DNA of 64,000 bases from Actinoplanes palleronii (GCF_016862315.1 NZ_BOMS01000013.1:1-64000), one strand, 5' to 3'; shown: positions 51,943 to 61,712, counted from the stretch's first letter. A program made the numbers and translations. The notes: generated by a model not told the origin, from the sequence alone.

Positions 51943-53820
51943 GTGCCTGGACCGCTCGACCCCGGCGTGAACGTGATCGGATCGACCGATCCCAGCCGTA
52001 TCCGCAACTTCTGCATCATCGCCCACATCGACCACGGGAAGTCGACGCTGGCCGACCGGATGCTGCAGATCACCGGCGTGGTCGACCCGCGGCAGATGCG
52101 TGCGCAGTACCTCGACCGGATGGACATCGAGCGCGAGCGCGGCATCACCATCAAGTCGCAGGCCGTGCGGATGCCCTGGACCGTCCGCGAGGGCGCCCGG
52201 CAGGGCGAGACCGCCGTCCTCAACATGATCGACACCCCGGGGCACGTCGACTTCACCTACGAGGTCTCCCGCAGCCTCGCCGCCTGTGAGGGCGCGGTGC
52301 TGCTCGTCGACGCCGCGCAGGGCATCGAGGCGCAGACCCTCGCCAACCTGTACCTGGCGATGGAGAACGACCTGCGCATCATCCCGGTGCTCAACAAGAT
52401 CGACCTGCCGGCCGCGCAGCCCGAGAAGTACGCCGAGGAGCTGGCCAAGCTCATCGGCGTCGACCCGTCGGAGGTCCTCCGGGTCTCCGGCAAGACCGGC
52501 ATCGGGGTGTCGCACCTGCTCGACGAGATCGTCCGGGAGCTGGTGGCACCGGTCGGCGACGCCGACGCGCCCGCCCGCGCGATGATCTTCGACTCGGTGT
52601 ACGACGTGTACCGCGGCGTCGTCACGTACGTCCGGGTCATCGACGGCCGGATCAGCGCCCGCGACAAGATCAAGATGATGTCCACCGGCGCCGTGCACGA
52701 GCTGCTCGAGATCGGGGTGGTGTCGCCGGAGATGGAGAAGGCCGGCGCCCTCGGTGTCGGCGAGGTGGGCTACCTGATCACCGGCGTGAAGGACGTCCGC
52801 CAGTCCCGGGTGGGTGACACCATCACCGGCCACAACCGGCCGGCCAAGGAGGCTCTGGGCGGTTACAAGGACCCGAAGCCGATGGTCTACTCGGGCCTCT
52901 ACCCGATCGACGGCTCGGACTACCCGGCGCTGCGTGACGCGCTCGACAAGCTCAAGCTCAACGACGCCGCGCTCACCTACGAGCCGGAGACCTCGGCGGC
53001 GCTCGGCTTCGGCTTCCGCGTCGGGTATCTCGGCCTGCTGCACCTGGAGATCATCGGCGAGCGGCTGGAGCGCGAGTTCAACCTCGACCTGATCTCCACC
53101 GCGCCGAACGTGGTCTACCAGGTGGTCACCGAGGACGCGAACGAGGCGACGGTCACCAACCCGAGCGAGTTCCCGACCGGCAAGATCGCTGAGATCCGCG
53201 AGCCGGTGGTGCGCGCCACCGTCCTGGTGCCGAACGAGTACGTCGGCGCGGTCATGGAGCTGTGCCAGAGCCGGCGCGGCGCCCTGCTCGGTATGGAGTA
53301 CCTGTCCGCCGAACGGGTGGAGTTGCGCTACACGCTGCCGCTCGCCGAGATCATCTTCGACTTCTTCGACCAGTTGAAGAGCAAGACCAAGGGCTACGCG
53401 TCGCTGGACTACGAGCCCTCCGGCGAGCAGGTCGCCGATCTGGTCAAGGTGGACATCCTGCTGCACGGCGAGCCGGTCGACGCGTTCAGCGCCATCGTGC
53501 ACAAGGACAAGGCGTACGCGTACGGCACGTCGATCGCCGCCAAGCTGCAGAAACTCATCCCGCGGCAGCAGTTCGAGGTGCCCATCCAGGCGGCCATCGG
53601 CTCCCGGATCATCGCCCGCGAGACCATCCGTGCGATCCGCAAGGACGTGCTCGCGAAGTGCTACGGCGGTGACATCAGCCGCAAGCGGAAGCTGCTCGAG
53701 AAGCAGAAGGAAGGCAAGAAGCGGATGAAGATGGTGGGCCGCGTGGAGGTGCCCCAGGAGGCCTTCATCGCCGCGCTCTCCACCTCCGAGGCGGCCGACC
53801 CGAAAGCCACAAAAAAATAG
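51943..53820 (+). CDS. lepA: Elongation factor 4 (LepA)
   Basis: Ribosome-dependent GTPase that back-translocates or helps assemble ribosomes. The 625-residue protein has G1 [14 protein letters not shown] (residues about 27-40), G3 DTPGHVDF, G4 NKIDLPAA, the domain II and III-like regions, and the LepA-specific C-terminal domain. I chose GTG 51943 ([13 protein letters not shown]); the frame upstream is open but runs through the 43-44 bp repeats. The position matches Rv2404c. The C-terminus ends in PKATKK. Confidence 0.97.
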   Translation: MPGPLDPGVNVIGSTDPSRIRNFCIIAHIDHGKSTLADRMLQITGVVDPRQMRAQYLDRMDIERERGITIKSQAVRMPWTVREGARQGETAVLNMIDTPGHVDFTYEVSRSLAACEGAVLLVDAAQGIEAQTLANLYLAMENDLRIIPVLNKIDLPAAQPEKYAEELAKLIGVDPSEVLRVSGKTGIGVSHLLDEIVRELVAPVGDADAPARAMIFDSVYDVYRGVVTYVRVIDGRISARDKIKMMSTGAVHELLEIGVVSPEMEKAGALGVGEVGYLITGVKDVRQSRVGDTITGHNRPAKEALGGYKDPKPMVYSGLYPIDGSDYPALRDALDKLKLNDAALTYEPETSAALGFGFRVGYLGLLHLEIIGERLEREFNLDLISTAPNVVYQVVTEDANEATVTNPSEFPTGKIAEIREPVVRATVLVPNEYVGAVMELCQSRRGALLGMEYLSAERVELRYTLPLAEIIFDFFDQLKSKTKGYASLDYEPSGEQVADLVKVDILLHGEPVDAFSAIVHKDKAYAYGTSIAAKLQKLIPRQQFEVPIQAAIGSRIIARETIRAIRKDVLAKCYGGDISRKRKLLEKQKEGKKRMKMVGRVEVPQEAFIAALSTSEAADPKATKK

Positions 53821-53832
53821 GGCGGTTTGATT

Positions 53833-53894
53833 TCTCGGGGGGCCGGGAACTCTGTTGCTCGACGGACGCAACGAACGAGCTTCACCCCCCGAGA
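53833..53894 (+). promoter_or_regulatory. Long stem covering the GlsB gene ribosome-binding site
   Basis: TCTCGGGGGG (53833-53842) is fully complementary to CCCCCCGAGA (53885-53894). The right arm overlaps the Shine-Dalgarno GAGAGGA (53891-53897). An inner gttgc/gcaac stem lies between them. This may hide the start site or end lepA transcription. Confidence 0.5.
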
Positions 53895-53904
53895 GGACTC
53901 CCCA

Positions 53905-54180
53905 ATGACTGTCACCGGAATCATCACCGCCCTGGTCGTCGGTCTGATCATTGGCGCCCTGGGCCGCCTGGTCGTACCCGGCAAGCAGAACATCCCGATC
54001 TGGCTGACCATGGTCATCGGTGTGGTCGCCGCCCTGCTCGGCACCGTGCTCGCCCGGGCCTTCGGCGTCGCCAGCACCAACGGCTTCGACTGGATCGAGT
54101 TCTTCTTCCAGGTCGTGCTCGCCGCCATCGGTGTCGCCCTCACGGTCGGCGTTGTTGGTCGCCGGGGCCTGACCCGATAA
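53905..54180 (+). CDS. GlsB/YeaQ/YmgE-family stress-response membrane protein
   Basis: The 91-residue protein is nearly all membrane helices: three segments (about 4-24, 33-52, 62-84). The sequence GLIIGALGRLVVPGKQNIP is typical of the family. GlsB-like proteins respond to envelope or alkaline stress in some bacteria. ATG 53905 has GAGAGGA 7 nt upstream, in a stem with a sequence near the lepA stop. A longer open frame upstream lacks membrane character. Confidence 0.9.
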   Translation: MTVTGIITALVVGLIIGALGRLVVPGKQNIPIWLTMVIGVVAALLGTVLARAFGVASTNGFDWIEFFFQVVLAAIGVALTVGVVGRRGLTR

Positions 54181-54192
54181 CACCAAAAGCCG

Positions 54193-54228
54193 AAAAGCGC
54201 CGGACCTCGAAAGAGGGCCGGCGCTTTC
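54193..54228. terminator. Bidirectional terminator after the GlsB gene
   Basis: A 10-bp stem aaagcgccgg / ccggcgcttt (54194-54203 with 54218-54227) with inner ctc/gag pairing lies between converging genes. T-rich flanks on both strands support use in both directions. Confidence 0.85.
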
Positions 54229-54283
54229 GCTTTGCCCCGAAGCAGCTCCGGTCCGAAAGCAGCCGGGTCCGAAAAAGGAAGGG

Positions 54284-55915
54284 TCAGAACCGGAAACGTT
54301 GCTGGGCCGACCGCCGGTTGACCCAGGCCGGCATCTCGCCGCTGTGTTCCGCGTACGGGTGCTGCTCCGCCGGGTCGTGGTTGCGGGTGATGTCCCGCAG
54401 GGTCAGCACCAGCCCCTGGACCAGGCGGTCGTCACGCAGGTCGCGGTAGGTCATCTCGACGAGCACCTGGGTCAGGTCGGCGCGTTGCAGGGCGCAGTGC
54501 ACGGTGCCGTCGCCGAGCGAGCGCAGCGCGTTGCGCACCATGGGCCGATCGTCCGGGTGGACCAGCTCGTCGAGGGTGATCAGCGGGGGCAGTTCGTCCT
54601 GGCCGATCAGCTCGCGCAGCGCCGGGCTGGAGTACCGCACCCGCTGGTCGACGTCGATCACCACCATCATCTCGGCGGTGTTGCGGATCACAGCGCGCAG
54701 GTAGAGGTCGCTGTCCCGGCGGCCGACCGCCTCGACCAGGGTGATCCGGTCCAGGGCGAGCGCGGCCTGGCCGGCGAGCACCTCGAGCGCGTCGTGGCCG
54801 ACGATCAGGTCCTCCCGGCGACCGGTGATGATCAGCGCGCCGCCGCTGGGCCGGACCACGTCGAGCGGCTCCAGCCGGAGCGGGCAGACCAGGGTGCGGT
54901 CGTCCGGCTCGGTGGCCGGCAACCACCAGCTGCGACCGGCCGGGCCGGCCGAGGCGGGTGGCAGGTCGGCCGGTGACAGTTCGTCGGCGAGCGCGACCCG
55001 GCGTACCCCGTGCGGTGGCAGCAGTTGACTGACCGCCGCGCGCACTGCGGCGTCGACGGAGGGCCGGTCCGCGGCCGCGACCAGCGCCGCGGTCGCGGTA
55101 CGCAGGCCCTGCTCCCGGGTCAGCGCCTGGCTGTGCTGCCGGATCGAGTCGGCCAGCCGGGTGATGGTGAGCAGCAGGGTGACCGCGGCGGTGACGGCGA
55201 TCACCACGCCGTCCACGACCTGACCCTGCAGCGCCTCGATCAGCAGCACCGTCGGCGGGCCGCCGGCCGACGCGGCGAGCAGCACCGACCAGCGGAACTT
55301 CCACGGACTGTGCCGCGACGGCGCCGGTTCGGTCAGCCGGATCATCGACGGGTGCAGCGCGGACAGGCCCCAGCAGACGTAGAGCAGCACGTACGTCGAC
55401 TCGGTCAGCGGGCCCTCGGCCAGCGGATAGCCGATGTCGCCGGCCAGCATCCCGGTCGCGCCGGTCAGCAGCAGCCAGGCCGCGACGTTGCGCCGGTCGC
55501 CGGCCACCAGCCGGCCGGCCACGCAGAGCAGCAGGACGTCACCGATCACGTCGGCGGCCGACACGTCGCCCAGCCGGCCGTTCGGGCCGATCACGAAGAC
55601 CCAGACGATCAGCAGCGTCGAGCAGGCGAAGGCCAGCAGGTCGATCAGCCGGGCCCGGTCGACGAGCAGCGCGCCACCCCGGGTGAACTGCATCAGGCAG
55701 ACCACGACCAGGCCGAACATGAACAAGTAGAAGGCGTCGGCCAGATCCCGCTGGCCGTACGAGTAGCAGACGTCGCCCACGGCGAGGACAGCCAGTGACG
55801 CGGCCAGCAACCACCACGGCGCCTTACGCGCCGGTCGATGGCGCCGCACACCGTAGATGATCGCGCCGACGCCGCCTGACCCGAGCAGGATCCATTCGAG
55901 CGCTCCCCAGAACAC
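54284..55915 (-). CDS. Membrane sensor with GAF-like and PAS domains but no output domain
   Basis: The 543-residue protein has eight or nine membrane helices (about 5-245), then a helical linker with TREQGLRTATAALVAA. A GAF-like domain (about 270-405) and a PAS domain (about 410-515; RNTAEMMVVIDVDQRVRYSSPALRELIG) follow, then a short tail. Similar actinomycete proteins continue into GGDEF/EAL or kinase domains; here the gene stops cleanly with no frameshift visible. It may act through partner proteins. The start is GTG 55915 near the -10-like TACTAA region. Confidence 0.85.
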   Translation of the reverse strand: MFWGALEWILLGSGGVGAIIYGVRRHRPARKAPWWLLAASLAVLAVGDVCYSYGQRDLADAFYLFMFGLVVVCLMQFTRGGALLVDRARLIDLLAFACSTLLIVWVFVIGPNGRLGDVSAADVIGDVLLLCVAGRLVAGDRRNVAAWLLLTGATGMLAGDIGYPLAEGPLTESTYVLLYVCWGLSALHPSMIRLTEPAPSRHSPWKFRWSVLLAASAGGPPTVLLIEALQGQVVDGVVIAVTAAVTLLLTITRLADSIRQHSQALTREQGLRTATAALVAAADRPSVDAAVRAAVSQLLPPHGVRRVALADELSPADLPPASAGPAGRSWWLPATEPDDRTLVCPLRLEPLDVVRPSGGALIITGRREDLIVGHDALEVLAGQAALALDRITLVEAVGRRDSDLYLRAVIRNTAEMMVVIDVDQRVRYSSPALRELIGQDELPPLITLDELVHPDDRPMVRNALRSLGDGTVHCALQRADLTQVLVEMTYRDLRDDRLVQGLVLTLRDITRNHDPAEQHPYAEHSGEMPAWVNRRSAQQRFRF

Positions 55916-56030
55916 GTCCTACTTAGTACCAGGGTGGTTGCGCAGTGTCCATGTCGATGTATACGCAGCGCGATTCGCGTTCTCAGCAGGGTGAATTACC
56001 GAAAGTCACCGAAAGTTGCGGAGAGTGTTG

Positions 56031-56885
56031 TCAACTGAAGACTTCGGCGACGACGCGCCGGTCGTCGCCCGCCACGGCGGTGGTTACTTGCTGCCACTTT
56101 CCGTCTCCGGCGTGCCACTCCAAGTCACCGAAACGTACCCGTTCGAGGCCGGTGCCTGAGGCGTGGGAAACCAGCCAGTGGGCATAGCGCCAGCCGCTGC
56201 TGGCGTTGCTGACCGAAACCGTCAAGCCGGCCGCTTCCTTGCCGACCAGGTCGAGCTTCTTACCCCAGTCCAGTTTGAGCCCGGCCACCAGGGCGGTCGC
56301 GGCGGCGGCGCCCCGCACCACCGGGTCGCCGGTGACGGTGCACTCGACCGCGCCCGTGGCCAGGCCCATCAGCGCGCGGGCCAGGACCCGGGACTCGTCG
56401 GCCCACTTCTCGTACGCGTTCGGGTACGCCGAGCGCTGCACCTTCTGCGCGGCGTCGGTGACCCGCATGTCCTCCCAGCCCTTCACCTTCTTCAGGGCGG
56501 TGTAGAACTTGCTGGCCGCGTACCTCGGGTTCTTGATCTGGTCGAACGTGCCCCAGCCCTGGCTGGGGCGCTGCTGGAAGAGGCCGACCGAGTCGCGGTC
56601 GCCGTCGTCCAGGTTCTCCAGCTTGGACTCCTGGAAGGCGGTGGCGAGCGCGACCACCACCGCCTGCTCGGGCATCTCCTTGCGGATGCCGACCGCGGCG
56701 ATGGTCGCGGCGTTGGCCATCTGCACCGAGTCGAGGGTGACCTCACCGTCGGCGCGCACCGTGCACTCCGGGCCGATCCGGGGCAGGGTGATCGCGCCCG
56801 GGACCTTGTGCAGCACGATGATCACGCTGACCACGGCGATGAGGGCGAGCGAGGCCAAAACCCCGATGACCGTTTTCACCCGCAC
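56031..56885 (-). CDS. Membrane-anchored lysozyme/transglycosylase-like protein
   Basis: The 284-residue protein has an N-terminal membrane anchor (about 5-25) and a region like lytic transglycosylase-type cell-wall hydrolases: AFQESKLENLDDGDRDSVGLFQQRPSQGWG (Glu about in QESKL as the catalytic candidate). The C-terminal part (VSVSNASSGWRYAHWLVSHA) suggests a further domain. Start choice: GTG 56885 with CCTCC (minus GGAGG) 4 nt upstream; GTG 56879 would also fit. Many actinobacterial homologues are annotated as hypothetical. Peptidoglycan is the likely substrate, but activity is inference. Confidence 0.82.
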   Translation of the reverse strand: MRVKTVIGVLASLALIAVVSVIIVLHKVPGAITLPRIGPECTVRADGEVTLDSVQMANAATIAAVGIRKEMPEQAVVVALATAFQESKLENLDDGDRDSVGLFQQRPSQGWGTFDQIKNPRYAASKFYTALKKVKGWEDMRVTDAAQKVQRSAYPNAYEKWADESRVLARALMGLATGAVECTVTGDPVVRGAAAATALVAGLKLDWGKKLDLVGKEAAGLTVSVSNASSGWRYAHWLVSHASGTGLERVRFGDLEWHAGDGKWQQVTTAVAGDDRRVVAEVFS

Positions 56886-56963
56886 CACACCTCCTTCGCC
56901 GCCGGACGCCAACACTAATCAACGCGCGCACGAAGATCACCGTGACTGTGCGGAGCGTGTTGT

Positions 56964-57734
56964 TCAGGGCGATGGCACCCAATTCGGGTCGCGCTTGGCC
57001 TGACGTGCGGAAACTCCCTCCCGGCCCTCCGCCGAGGTGAAATATCCGGCTGAACGGTCACTCAGTTCGGCCAGTTCGGTGCGGATCGACTCCGACCTCG
57101 TACGCCGGAGAAGTTGTTTGGTCCCGGCCAGCGCGAGCGGACCGCCGCGAATGAGCGAGGCGCAGTAGGCGGCGACCGCCGTGTCCAGGTCCTCCTCCGG
57201 CACCGCGGCCGTGACCAGCCCGATCGCCGCGGCCCGGTCCCCGTCGAAGACGTCGCCGGTGAGGTAGAGCTCGGCCGCGGCCCGGGGCGCCAGCCGGGGC
57301 AGCACGGTGGCGCTGATCACCGCGGGGATCACGCCGAGCCGCACCTCGGTGAACGCGAACGTCGCGGCCCGGGTGCAGACCGCCAGGTCGGCGGCGCCGA
57401 TCAGGCCCAGCCCACCGGCCCGGGCCGGCCCGGCGATCCGGGCCACCACCGGCTTGGGGAACTCCCAGATCGCGGCGAGCAGGTCGGCCATCAGCTCGAC
57501 CGGCAGCCGCTCGCCGGGCCGGGTGGCGGCGGTCTCCTTCAGGTCGGCGCCGGAGCAGAAGACCGGGCCGGTGTGCGACAGGACCACCACCCGCGTCTCC
57601 GGGGTGGCGGCCGCGGCGCCGAGCGCGGCGAGCAGTTCGGTGATCAGGGCACGGGACAGGGCGTTGCGATTCGCCGGGCTGTCCAGCGTCAGGGTGGTCA
57701 CCCCGGCGTCGGTGGCGGTAAGGACCAGACTCAT
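56964..57734 (-). CDS. Enoyl-CoA hydratase/isomerase family protein
   Basis: The 256-residue crotonase-fold protein has the oxyanion-hole motifs HTGPVFCSGADLKE and GPARAGGLGLIGAADLAVC. The usual catalytic Glu near the second motif is not obvious, so the exact reaction is uncertain. ATG 57734 (MSLVLTATD) is preferred; an upstream ATG at 57764 would overlap the divergent hemW promoter. It lies 78 bp upstream of the lysozyme-like gene on the same strand. Confidence 0.9.
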   Translation of the reverse strand: MSLVLTATDAGVTTLTLDSPANRNALSRALITELLAALGAAAATPETRVVVLSHTGPVFCSGADLKETAATRPGERLPVELMADLLAAIWEFPKPVVARIAGPARAGGLGLIGAADLAVCTRAATFAFTEVRLGVIPAVISATVLPRLAPRAAAELYLTGDVFDGDRAAAIGLVTAAVPEEDLDTAVAAYCASLIRGGPLALAGTKQLLRRTRSESIRTELAELSDRSAGYFTSAEGREGVSARQAKRDPNWVPSP

Positions 57735-57771
57735 GTCCGGGACCCTAACCGGCACCAGGCACACTTGGCGG

Positions 57772-58974
57772 ATGGCCGGCGCACTCCCTGATGGTGAACC
57801 CGTACCCGCTGACGGGTCACTTCCCGACGAGGCGACCCGTGACGTGGGCGCGAACGGGTTCGCGGTCTACGTCCACGTCCCGTTCTGCGCCAGCCGCTGC
57901 GGGTACTGCGACTTCAACACGTACACGGCCAGTGAGCTGGGCGGCGGCGCGAGCCGGGACGAGTACGCCGCGACCGTCCTGCGCGAGCTGGACCTGGCCG
58001 CCAAGGTGGTGCAGCCGCGCCGGGTCGACACGGTCTTCGTCGGCGGTGGCACACCGACCCTGCTCAGCCCGTCCGACCTGGGCCGGATCCTGGAGGGGAT
58101 CGACCGCACCTGGGGGCTGGCCGCGGACGCCGAGGTGACCACCGAGGCGAACCCCGAGTCGGTGGACCTCGCCTCGCTCAAGCAGTTGAGAGCAGCCGGC
58201 TTCACCCGGATCTCGCTCGGCATGCAGTCCTCGGCCTCGCACGTGCTGCGGGTGCTCGACCGCAAACACACCGCGGGCCGGGCGCCGGAGGCCGCGCTGG
58301 AGGCCCGGGAGGCCGGGTTCGAGCACGTGAACCTGGATCTGATCTACGGAACGCCGGGGGAGACCGCCGACGACTTCGCGCGCTCGCTGCAGACCGTGGT
58401 GGACGCCGGGGTGGATCACGTCAGCGCGTACGCCCTGATCGTCGAGGACGGCACCCGGATGGCGGTCCGGATGCGCCGGGGCGAGCTGCCGTACCCGTCC
58501 GACGACGTCGCGGCCGACCGCTACCTGGCCGCCGAGCAGGCGCTGACCGCGGCCGGTTTCGGCTGGTACGAGGTGTCCAACTGGGCGCGCGAGGGCGGGG
58601 AGTGCCGGCACAACCTGCTCTACTGGACCGGCGCGGACTGGTGGGGGCTCGGCCCCGGCGCGCACAGCCACGTCGGCGGGGTGCGCTGGTGGAACGTGAA
58701 GCACCCGTCGGCGTACGCGAAACGCCTGGCCGACGGCGTCTCACCGGGGCACGGGCGGGAGCTGCTCAGCGCCGAGGACCAGCACGTCGAGGACGTGATG
58801 CTGCGGGTCCGGCTGCGCGAGGGCATCGCGCTGGACCGGGTGGAGGGCGCGGCCGCCGCTCAGGCGCTCGCCGACGGCCTGCTCGACCCGGCGGCGTTCT
58901 CGGCCGGCCGGCTCGTGCTCACGCTGCGCGGGCGGCTGCTGGCCGACGCGGTGATCCGGGACGTGCTCCCGTGA
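57772..58974 (+). CDS. hemW: Radical SAM heme chaperone HemW
   Basis: The 400-residue protein has the radical SAM site HVPFCASRCGYCDFNTY (C-x3-C-x2-C, about 39-46) and the HemW-type heme-binding region CRHNLLYWTGADWWGLGPGAHS. HemW inserts heme into proteins; older annotation calls it oxygen-independent coproporphyrinogen oxidase. The ATG at 57772 is preferred; the frame upstream is open but runs opposite to the enoyl-CoA hydratase gene. CACACT ends 6 nt before it, a weak -10. The position matches Rv2388c. Confidence 0.94.
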   Translation: MAGALPDGEPVPADGSLPDEATRDVGANGFAVYVHVPFCASRCGYCDFNTYTASELGGGASRDEYAATVLRELDLAAKVVQPRRVDTVFVGGGTPTLLSPSDLGRILEGIDRTWGLAADAEVTTEANPESVDLASLKQLRAAGFTRISLGMQSSASHVLRVLDRKHTAGRAPEAALEAREAGFEHVNLDLIYGTPGETADDFARSLQTVVDAGVDHVSAYALIVEDGTRMAVRMRRGELPYPSDDVAADRYLAAEQALTAAGFGWYEVSNWAREGGECRHNLLYWTGADWWGLGPGAHSHVGGVRWWNVKHPSAYAKRLADGVSPGHGRELLSAEDQHVEDVMLRVRLREGIALDRVEGAAAAQALADGLLDPAAFSAGRLVLTLRGRLLADAVIRDVLP

Positions 58975-59098
58975 CCATGCCAACCCGGCGCTCTCTCTAG
59001 CCCGCTCGTGGCGGCGGACCGTACTGTTCGGTTCCGTCCCTGACCAAGAACCGCGGCGGTCGGTCCTTTCGATCATCGCGCTGCAGGCAGTGGAGACG

Positions 59099-59104
59099 TA
59101 GACT
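59099..59104 (+). promoter_or_regulatory. Putative -10 box of hrcA, overlapping CIRCE
   Basis: TAGACT fits TANNNT and overlaps the first bases of the CIRCE operator, so HrcA bound to CIRCE would block the promoter. Confidence 0.5.
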
Positions 59105-59129
59105 GGCACTCTGTCCGCGGGAGTGCCAG
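59103..59129 (+). promoter_or_regulatory. CIRCE operator (HrcA binding site)
   Basis: CTGGCACTC (59103-59111) and GAGTGCCAG (59121-59129) form a perfect 9-bp inverted repeat with a 9-bp spacer, matching the CIRCE pattern TTAGCACTC-N9-GAGTGCTAA. It lies 13 bp before the hrcA start codon. Confidence 0.95.
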
Positions 59130-59142
59130 AGGGAGGGGTCAT

Positions 59143-60165
59143 ATGAGTCTGGATGACCGCAAGCTCGAAGTCCTGCGGGCGATCGTCGAGGACTATGTGA
59201 AAACCCGCGAGCCGGTCGGCAGCAAAGCCCTGGTCGAGCGGCATCAGCTGGGCGTTTCCTCAGCCACCGTGCGCAACGACATGGCGGTGCTGGAGGAGGA
59301 GGGCTACATCCGGCAGCCGCACACCAGTGCCGGCCGGGTGCCCACCGACCTCGGTTACCGGCTCTTCGTCGACCGGCTCACCCGGGTCAAGCCGCTCAGC
59401 CCGGCCGAGCGCCGCGCGATCGAGCGCTTCATGATCGGCGTGGTCGACCTCGACGATGTGGTGCATCGCACGGTCCGCCTGCTCGCCCAGCTGACCCGCC
59501 AGGTCGCGGTCGTGCAATATCCCAGTCTCTCCAAGTCCGCCGTGCGTCATCTGGAGCTCGTCCCGATCTCCACCACCCGGCTGATGCTCGTGATGATCAC
59601 CGACACCGGCCGGGTCGAGCAGCGCCTGGTCGAGTTGCCGGCCCCGTTGCCGGAGGGCGAGGTGTGGGAGCTGCGCCGCCGGGTGAACGAGAAACTGGCC
59701 GGTCAGAAGCTCGCCGACACCCCGCCGCTGGTGCAGATACTCGTCGACGAGTGTGCGCCGGAGCGCCGTGGGAGCATGATCTGCCTCGCCACCGTGCTGC
59801 TCGAGACGCTCGTCGAGCGGAGTGAGGAGCGCCTCGCACTCGCCGGGACGGCCAACCTCACGCGTGGCGGTGTGCTGGACTTCCAGGGCACGCTGCGGCC
59901 CGTACTCGAAGCGCTGGAGGAAGAGGTCATCCTGCTCAAGCTGATCGGCGACCTCGAGCCCAGCACCACCCGGGTCCGGATCGGCGACGAGAACGAGATC
60001 GACAATCTCCGGTCGGCGTCCGTGGTCAGCACCGGTTACGGACCGGGCGCCACGATCGTCGGTGGGCTCGGCGTGCTGGGGCCGACCCGGATGGACTATC
60101 CCGGCACCATCGCCACGGTTCGTGCAGTCGCACGCTACGTTGGCGACCTGTTGGCACAGAATTGA
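59143..60165 (+). CDS. hrcA: Heat-inducible transcription repressor HrcA
   Basis: Repressor of heat-shock genes that binds CIRCE. The 340-residue protein has an N-terminal winged helix ([26 protein letters not shown] region, [23 protein letters not shown]), a GAF-like middle region and a C-terminal dimerisation domain. The ATG follows GGGAGGGG. The CIRCE element immediately upstream shows autoregulation with dnaJ. The dnaJ gene starts 34 bp after the stop. Position equals Rv2374c. Confidence 0.97.
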   Translation: MSLDDRKLEVLRAIVEDYVKTREPVGSKALVERHQLGVSSATVRNDMAVLEEEGYIRQPHTSAGRVPTDLGYRLFVDRLTRVKPLSPAERRAIERFMIGVVDLDDVVHRTVRLLAQLTRQVAVVQYPSLSKSAVRHLELVPISTTRLMLVMITDTGRVEQRLVELPAPLPEGEVWELRRRVNEKLAGQKLADTPPLVQILVDECAPERRGSMICLATVLLETLVERSEERLALAGTANLTRGGVLDFQGTLRPVLEALEEEVILLKLIGDLEPSTTRVRIGDENEIDNLRSASVVSTGYGPGATIVGGLGVLGPTRMDYPGTIATVRAVARYVGDLLAQN

Positions 60166-60199
60166 CGGATTCGCGCAGACATTGAGGACTCCAAACCCC

Positions 60200-61339
60200 G
60201 TGGCCAAGGACTACTACGGAATTCTCGGCGTGAGCCGGGAAGCCACCGACGACGAGATCAAGCGCGCCTACCGCAAACTGGCTCGGCAGTACCACCCGGA
60301 TGTCAACCCCGATCCGGAGGCGCACGAGAAGTTCAAGGACATCAACGCGGCGTACGAGGTCCTCTCCGACGACCAGAAGCGGCAGATCGTCGACCTGGGC
60401 GGTGACCCCCTCGCGCCCGGTGGCGGCGCGCCCGGTGGCGGCCCCGGCGGCGCCGGCCCGTTCGTCGGCTTCCAGGACATCATGGACGCGTTCTTCGGCA
60501 CCGCGGCCGGCGGCGGCAGCCGTGGCCCGCGCCCGCGGACCCGTCCCGGCGCCGACGCCATCCTGCGCCTCGAGCTCGACCTGGTGGAGACCGCGTTCGG
60601 CGTCGAGGCGCCGATCACCGTCGACACCGCGGTGCTCTGCACCCAGTGCTCCGGCGCCGGCACCGCGCCCGGCACCCACCTGGCCACCTGCGAGGTCTGC
60701 GGTGGCCGTGGCGAGGTGCAGTCGGTGCAGCGCACGTTCCTCGGCCAGGTGGTCTCGTCCCGCCCGTGCCAGAACTGCCAGGGTCACGGCACGGTCATCC
60801 CCACCCCGTGCCCGACCTGCGCCGGCGACGGCCGCATCCGCACCCGCCGCTCGCTCACGGTGAAGATCCCGGCGGGCGTCGAGGACGGCATGCGGATCCG
60901 TCTCGCGCAGCAGGGCGAGGTCGGCCCGGGCGGCGGCACCGCCGGTGACCTCTACGTCGAGATCCACGAGCGCCCGCACGACGTCTACTCCCGCAAGGGC
61001 GACGACCTGCACTGCCGCGTCACGCTCCCGATGACGGCGGCCGCGCTCGGCACCCGGATGACCATCAAGACCCTCGACGGCGAAGAGAACATCGAGGTCA
61101 AACCGGGCACGCAACCGGCCAGCACGCTGCGGATCCGTGGCAAGGGCGTGCCGCACCTGCGCGGTCAGGGCCGTGGTGACCTCTTCGTCCACCTGGACGT
61201 CAAGACGCCCACCAAGCTCACCGCCGACCAGGAGCGGATGCTCCGCGACTTCGCCAAGACCCGCGGCGAGGACGTGGCCGAGCTGAGCAAGCAGGGCGGC
61301 TTCTTCAGCCGGATGCGCGACGCCTTCAACGGCCACTAG
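60200..61339 (+). CDS. dnaJ: Chaperone protein DnaJ (DnaJ2 type)
   Basis: Co-chaperone of DnaK. The 379-residue protein has the J domain ([30 protein letters not shown]), a Gly-rich stretch ([14 protein letters not shown]), and four zinc-binding motifs: [24 protein letters not shown] and CPTCAGDG. The C-terminal substrate-binding domains follow. The GTG at 60200 is preferred, with GAGGA about 11 nt upstream. It is co-transcribed with hrcA, and a separate grpE-dnaK-dnaJ1 operon probably exists elsewhere in the genome. Position matches Rv2373c. Confidence 0.96.
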   Translation: MAKDYYGILGVSREATDDEIKRAYRKLARQYHPDVNPDPEAHEKFKDINAAYEVLSDDQKRQIVDLGGDPLAPGGGAPGGGPGGAGPFVGFQDIMDAFFGTAAGGGSRGPRPRTRPGADAILRLELDLVETAFGVEAPITVDTAVLCTQCSGAGTAPGTHLATCEVCGGRGEVQSVQRTFLGQVVSSRPCQNCQGHGTVIPTPCPTCAGDGRIRTRRSLTVKIPAGVEDGMRIRLAQQGEVGPGGGTAGDLYVEIHERPHDVYSRKGDDLHCRVTLPMTAAALGTRMTIKTLDGEENIEVKPGTQPASTLRIRGKGVPHLRGQGRGDLFVHLDVKTPTKLTADQERMLRDFAKTRGEDVAELSKQGGFFSRMRDAFNGH

Positions 61340-61503
61340 AAAGATCAACTTCAAGATCTTTTTGTCGTGCGTCCGCTGTGGTGCGGATCGTCGCTCCCGC
61401 CGGGACCCCTGCGGGCTTCGCTGGCCGCTGGCGCGTCCAGAACGCGAAGCCCTCCGGGGCGACGTCCGCGTGTGGTCCCGGTCAGAGCCAACCCCAGCGT
61501 GGT

Positions 61504-61668
61504 GACTTTCGGTGCGCACCGCACCGCAACTTCACACGCTCGCCGTGCATGGTGCTTGCGTGGGGACTTTCGGTGCGCTGCGCGCCGCAACTTCACACGC
61601 TCGCCGTGTGTGGTGCTTGCGTGGGGACTTTCGGTGCGCTGCGCGCCGCAACTTCACACGCTCGCCGG
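61504..61668. repeat. 61-bp direct tandem repeat, about 2.7 copies
   Basis: The unit starts gactttcggtgcgc and ends gtgcttgcgtggg. Copies start at 61504, 61565 and 61626. Copies 2 and 3 are almost identical, with copy 1 differing by a few bases and copy 3 incomplete. The period is not a multiple of 3. Confidence 0.9.
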
Positions 61669-61706
61669 GCACTGCGGGCGCACGCTTGCCCGCTCCGGCC
61701 TGGCGG

Positions 61707-61712
61707 TAGCGT
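61707..61712 (+). promoter_or_regulatory. Putative -10 box of rsmE (leaderless)
   Basis: TAGCGT ends 6 nt before the rsmE GTG with no ribosome-binding site. A -35-like TTGCCC lies at 61686-61691, with a rather short 15-nt spacer. Confidence 0.45.

Noticed and set aside
49876-54186. 1436-codon minus-strand open frame over lepA, DUF4240 and rpsT
   Set aside because: It overlaps lepA and rpsT, which are certain. Its translation has the Arg/Gly/Val-rich composition of an antisense frame.
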